A stretch of DNA of 64,000 bases from Polaribacter sp. NJDZ03 (GTDB lineage: Bacteria; Bacteroidota; Bacteroidia; Flavobacteriales; Flavobacteriaceae), in NCBI RefSeq assembly GCF_019263805.1, contig NZ_CP079195.1:1715001-1779000 (forward strand), read 5' to 3'. Positions 62,030 to 64,000 of this stretch are shown here, in pieces. The position numbers were made by a program, and so were the translations under genes. Within the stretch, counting starts at the first letter, position 1. Each line of letters starts with the position of its first letter. Under the pieces are notes generated by a model. The model worked only from the letters and a program-made list of their open reading frames with translations. It was not told the origin of the DNA and made no database searches.

Positions 62030-63040
62030 TTATAATAATGAAGCACCAGTTCCATTCTCATCAGCATAAGAAATTACACCATTGTGTATGGTAATTCCTT
62101 TGGCAATATCTTTTTTTAACAACAAACCACCATCCATATCTACATAATCTAAAAGCGGTAATAAATGTGCAATTGCAGAAATACCTACGGTAGATTCCGT
62201 CATGCAACCAACCATTGTTTTTAAACCTAACTCTTTTGCTTTTTCTAACATTCTTTTACCTGGTGTTAGTCCTCCACATTTTGTCAACTTTACATTTACA
62301 CCATGAAACAAACCAAAACATTTTTCTACATCACTTTCTACAATACAACTTTCATCTGCTATGATTGGTAAAGCAGAATTTTTGAATAATATTTTAGCCC
62401 CTTCAATATCATTTGCTTTTAAAGGTTGCTCTAAAAACTCTACACCTAATTCTTTTAATTTAAAAGAGTTTTCTATTGCTTGATCTGCTGTCCAACCACA
62501 ATTGGCGTCAATTCTAAAAATTGCATCAGAATGTTTTCTTAATTCAGTTACTATTTCAATATCATTTTTAGTCCCTAATTTTATTTTATAAATTGGCCAA
62601 GGAAGTTCTTTCATCTTCGCTACCATTTTTTCAACAGAATCGATACCAATAGTATAATCTGTCATTGGATTTTTACCGATATTTAAACCCCAAATTTCAT
62701 ATAACTTTTTGTTTTGTTTACGAGCGTACAAATCATTAAAAGCCATATCTAAAGCACATAATGCAAACATATTTTTAGCAAATAACGGTTGCAATTTTCG
62801 CCAAAAATCAGCAGGTTTCTCGCCTGACAAAGATTCAATAAAAGCCAAGTTTTCTTGAATAATAGCCTTCATATTTGTAACCGTAATATTATAATAAGGG
62901 TTTGAAGTTGCTTCACCAAAACCAGAAAAACCATCTGAAATTAACTCTACAACTAAACTTGGTTGAAAATCATGAGACTCTCTAGATATTGTAAATGTGT
63001 GTTTTAATTGAAGATTATAAGAATGCAGTTTTATTTTCAT
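62030..63040 (-). CDS. Dipeptide epimerase (L-Ala-D/L-Glu epimerase type, enolase superfamily)
   Basis: A 336-residue member of the muconate-lactonising-enzyme subgroup. The first catalytic lysine is in PIYKIKLGTKND (KxK near residue 156), metal ligands are in FRIDANCGWT near 177, FLEQPL near 205 and IADESCI near 231, and the second catalytic lysine is in VNVKLTKCGG near 253. The C-terminal MVGCMTESTVG near 276 fits AEE-type enzymes. These act on L-Ala-D-Glu from peptidoglycan turnover. It starts the two-gene operon with 61002-62027. Confidence 0.88.
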   Translation of the reverse strand: MKIKLHSYNLQLKHTFTISRESHDFQPSLVVELISDGFSGFGEATSNPYYNITVTNMKAIIQENLAFIESLSGEKPADFWRKLQPLFAKNMFALCALDMAFNDLYARKQNKKLYEIWGLNIGKNPMTDYTIGIDSVEKMVAKMKELPWPIYKIKLGTKNDIEIVTELRKHSDAIFRIDANCGWTADQAIENSFKLKELGVEFLEQPLKANDIEGAKILFKNSALPIIADESCIVESDVEKCFGLFHGVNVKLTKCGGLTPGKRMLEKAKELGLKTMVGCMTESTVGISAIAHLLPLLDYVDMDGGLLLKKDIAKGITIHNGVISYADENGTGASLL

Positions 63041-63108
63041 TTTTTTACCGTTATATTTATCGTAAAGTTATAAAATAGAATTCTATAAATAAATTTAAAA
63101 TCATAAAT

Positions 63109-63699
63109 ATGCCATTAGTTACCCCATTATCTTCAGAACACGACATGGAAACAAAAGAATTAGCACTATTCTTTAATGAAACCTTAGGTTTTTGTCCTAA
63201 TTCTGTTTTAACAATGCAACGCAGACCCGCAATTTCTAAAGCTTTCATAAACTTAAACAAAGCAGTTATGGCTAATGAAGGTAGAGTAACATCTGCATTA
63301 AAAAGAATGATTGCTTGGGTTTCTAGTAATGCTACGGGTTGTAGATATTGCCAAGCCCACGCCATTAGAGCCGCAGAACGTTATGGCGCAGAACAAGAAC
63401 AATTAGATAATATTTGGGAATACAAAACACATGCTGCTTTTTCTGATGCAGAACGAGCTGCCTTAGATTTTTCATTAGCTGCCTCTATGGTCCCTAATGC
63501 TGTTGATACAAAAATTAAAAATGAGTTATATAAATATTGGGATGAAGGTGAAATAGTAGAAATGTTAGGTGTTATTTCTCTTTTTGGATACTTAAATCGT
63601 TGGAATGATTCTATGGGAACAACACTAGAAAAAGATGCAATTGAAAGTGGAGATCAATATTTAGGAAAACATGGCTTTGAAGTAGGTAAACATCAATAA
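63109..63699 (+). CDS. Carboxymuconolactone decarboxylase/AhpD-like family protein
   Basis: A 196-residue all-helical protein. The active motif is CRYCQAHAIRAAERYG near residues 78-93: a CxxC pair followed by a histidine, as in AhpD. It has TSALKRMIAWVSSNATG just before and ERAALDFSLAAS near 125 in the C-terminal half. Members are usually peroxidase-related thiol proteins. It is divergent from the dipeptide epimerase, with a 68-bp AT-rich gap. No partner gene indicates its reductant. Confidence 0.88.
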   Translation: MPLVTPLSSEHDMETKELALFFNETLGFCPNSVLTMQRRPAISKAFINLNKAVMANEGRVTSALKRMIAWVSSNATGCRYCQAHAIRAAERYGAEQEQLDNIWEYKTHAAFSDAERAALDFSLAASMVPNAVDTKIKNELYKYWDEGEIVEMLGVISLFGYLNRWNDSMGTTLEKDAIESGDQYLGKHGFEVGKHQ

Positions 63700-63885
63700 A
63701 AATAGTATATTTATTCTCAAAAAAATACCTCCTCATTTAGAATGAGAAGGTTAAAATAAATTATTAAGGTCCCCCAACCTCGTCAAATTTAACAATCAAA
63801 AATAATGAAATAAGATTACTCTAATATTGTATATTCTGCAAAATCTATTTTATTTTTTTGTATTATTTAAGTTTTAAATATCCCT

Positions 63886-64000
63886 ATGAAAAAAGAACAA
63901 GAAAAATTATTTGACTTAATAAAACTAAAACTCCCCAAAAACGTTTCTTTTATAGACGAAATTTCGGATGTTTTAGATTTAAGTTATGATGCTGCTTACC
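63886..64000 (+). CDS. Probable transcriptional regulator, N-terminal 38 codons (cut by window edge)
   Basis: An ATG at 63886 opens a frame running to the window end. The visible part includes KKEQEKLFDLIKLKLP and FIDEISDVLDLSYDAAY. The last segment resembles the first helices of a Bacteroidota helix-turn-helix regulator family that reads DEIADVLNISYDAAYRR-like. The 186 bp before it hold only a weak hairpin at 63731-63750 (CTCCTCATT/AATGAGAAG). With so little visible the assignment is tentative. Confidence 0.55.
   Translation, partial: MKKEQEKLFDLIKLKLPKNVSFIDEISDVLDLSYDAAY

Overview
The window looks like a chromosomal segment of a marine-type member of the Flavobacteriaceae (Bacteroidota). 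The DNA is AT-rich. All four tRNA genes carry the Bacteroidota promoter TTG-N19-TAnnTTTG, and the protein set is typical of the group: an ExbB/ExbD/TonB set, a paired-Amt ammonium operon, a CsaB-type pyruvyl transferase with an F420 beta-subunit-like partner, and an ISL3-type insertion sequence. Genus cannot be fixed from sequence alone; Polaribacter or Tenacibaculum relatives would fit.

Region 1 (1-24299, all minus strand) is a surface-polysaccharide locus read right to left. It starts with nucleotide-sugar genes: a UDP-HexNAc 4-epimerase, three UDP-sugar 6-dehydrogenases, a WlbA-type 3-dehydrogenase, wecB/wecC, two TagD-like nucleotidyltransferases, and gmd/fcl for GDP-L-fucose. It continues with a Wzx flippase, a ferredoxin-like F420 beta-subunit homologue, a pyruvyl transferase, four glycosyltransferases and a Wzy-like polymerase. 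It ends with an amino/deoxy-sugar branch: a 4-keto reductase, a WecA-like initiating phosphoglycosyltransferase, a PglE-type aminotransferase and the cut-off start of a FlaA1/CapD-type dehydratase. Between gmd and fcl sits a four-helix-bundle (S23/IVP-like) gene, enclosed on both sides by arrays in which CG recurs every 7 bp.

Region 2 (24300-33204) holds core genes: two tRNA-Val(TAC) genes in a 200-bp tandem duplication, folC, tonB-exbD-exbB, a Glu/Leu/Phe/Val dehydrogenase, anmK, an acyl-CoA dehydrogenase and truA. Region 3 (33400-43740) is a nitrogen-assimilation island: porin, amt, P-II, amt, gltB, gltD, with a promoter and a candidate operator in front. Region 4 (43741-46400) is accessory DNA: a decayed reading frame, a dispersed repeat, and two tRNA-Asn(GTT) genes separated by a complete ISL3-type element with an 8-bp target duplication and a dead transposase.

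Region 5 (46534-56780) has sucA, sucB, an SDR/aldehyde dehydrogenase/lipoprotein esterase operon and a Pif1/RecD-like helicase with HRDC and HTH domains. Region 6 (56939-58726) is the most unusual part: nine copies of a 98-102 bp double palindrome at a 132-136 bp period, with two almost identical GIY-YIG nuclease genes sitting in two of the spacers. Region 7 (58736-64000) has recJ, an OsmC-like protein, an alpha-oxoamine-synthase-like enzyme paired with a dipeptide epimerase, an AhpD-like protein and the start of a probable regulator.

The two strongest candidates for an undescribed system are the GIY-YIG/palindrome array and the heptad-CG arrays around the four-helix-bundle gene. In both, a small protein gene is physically embedded in a structured repeat.
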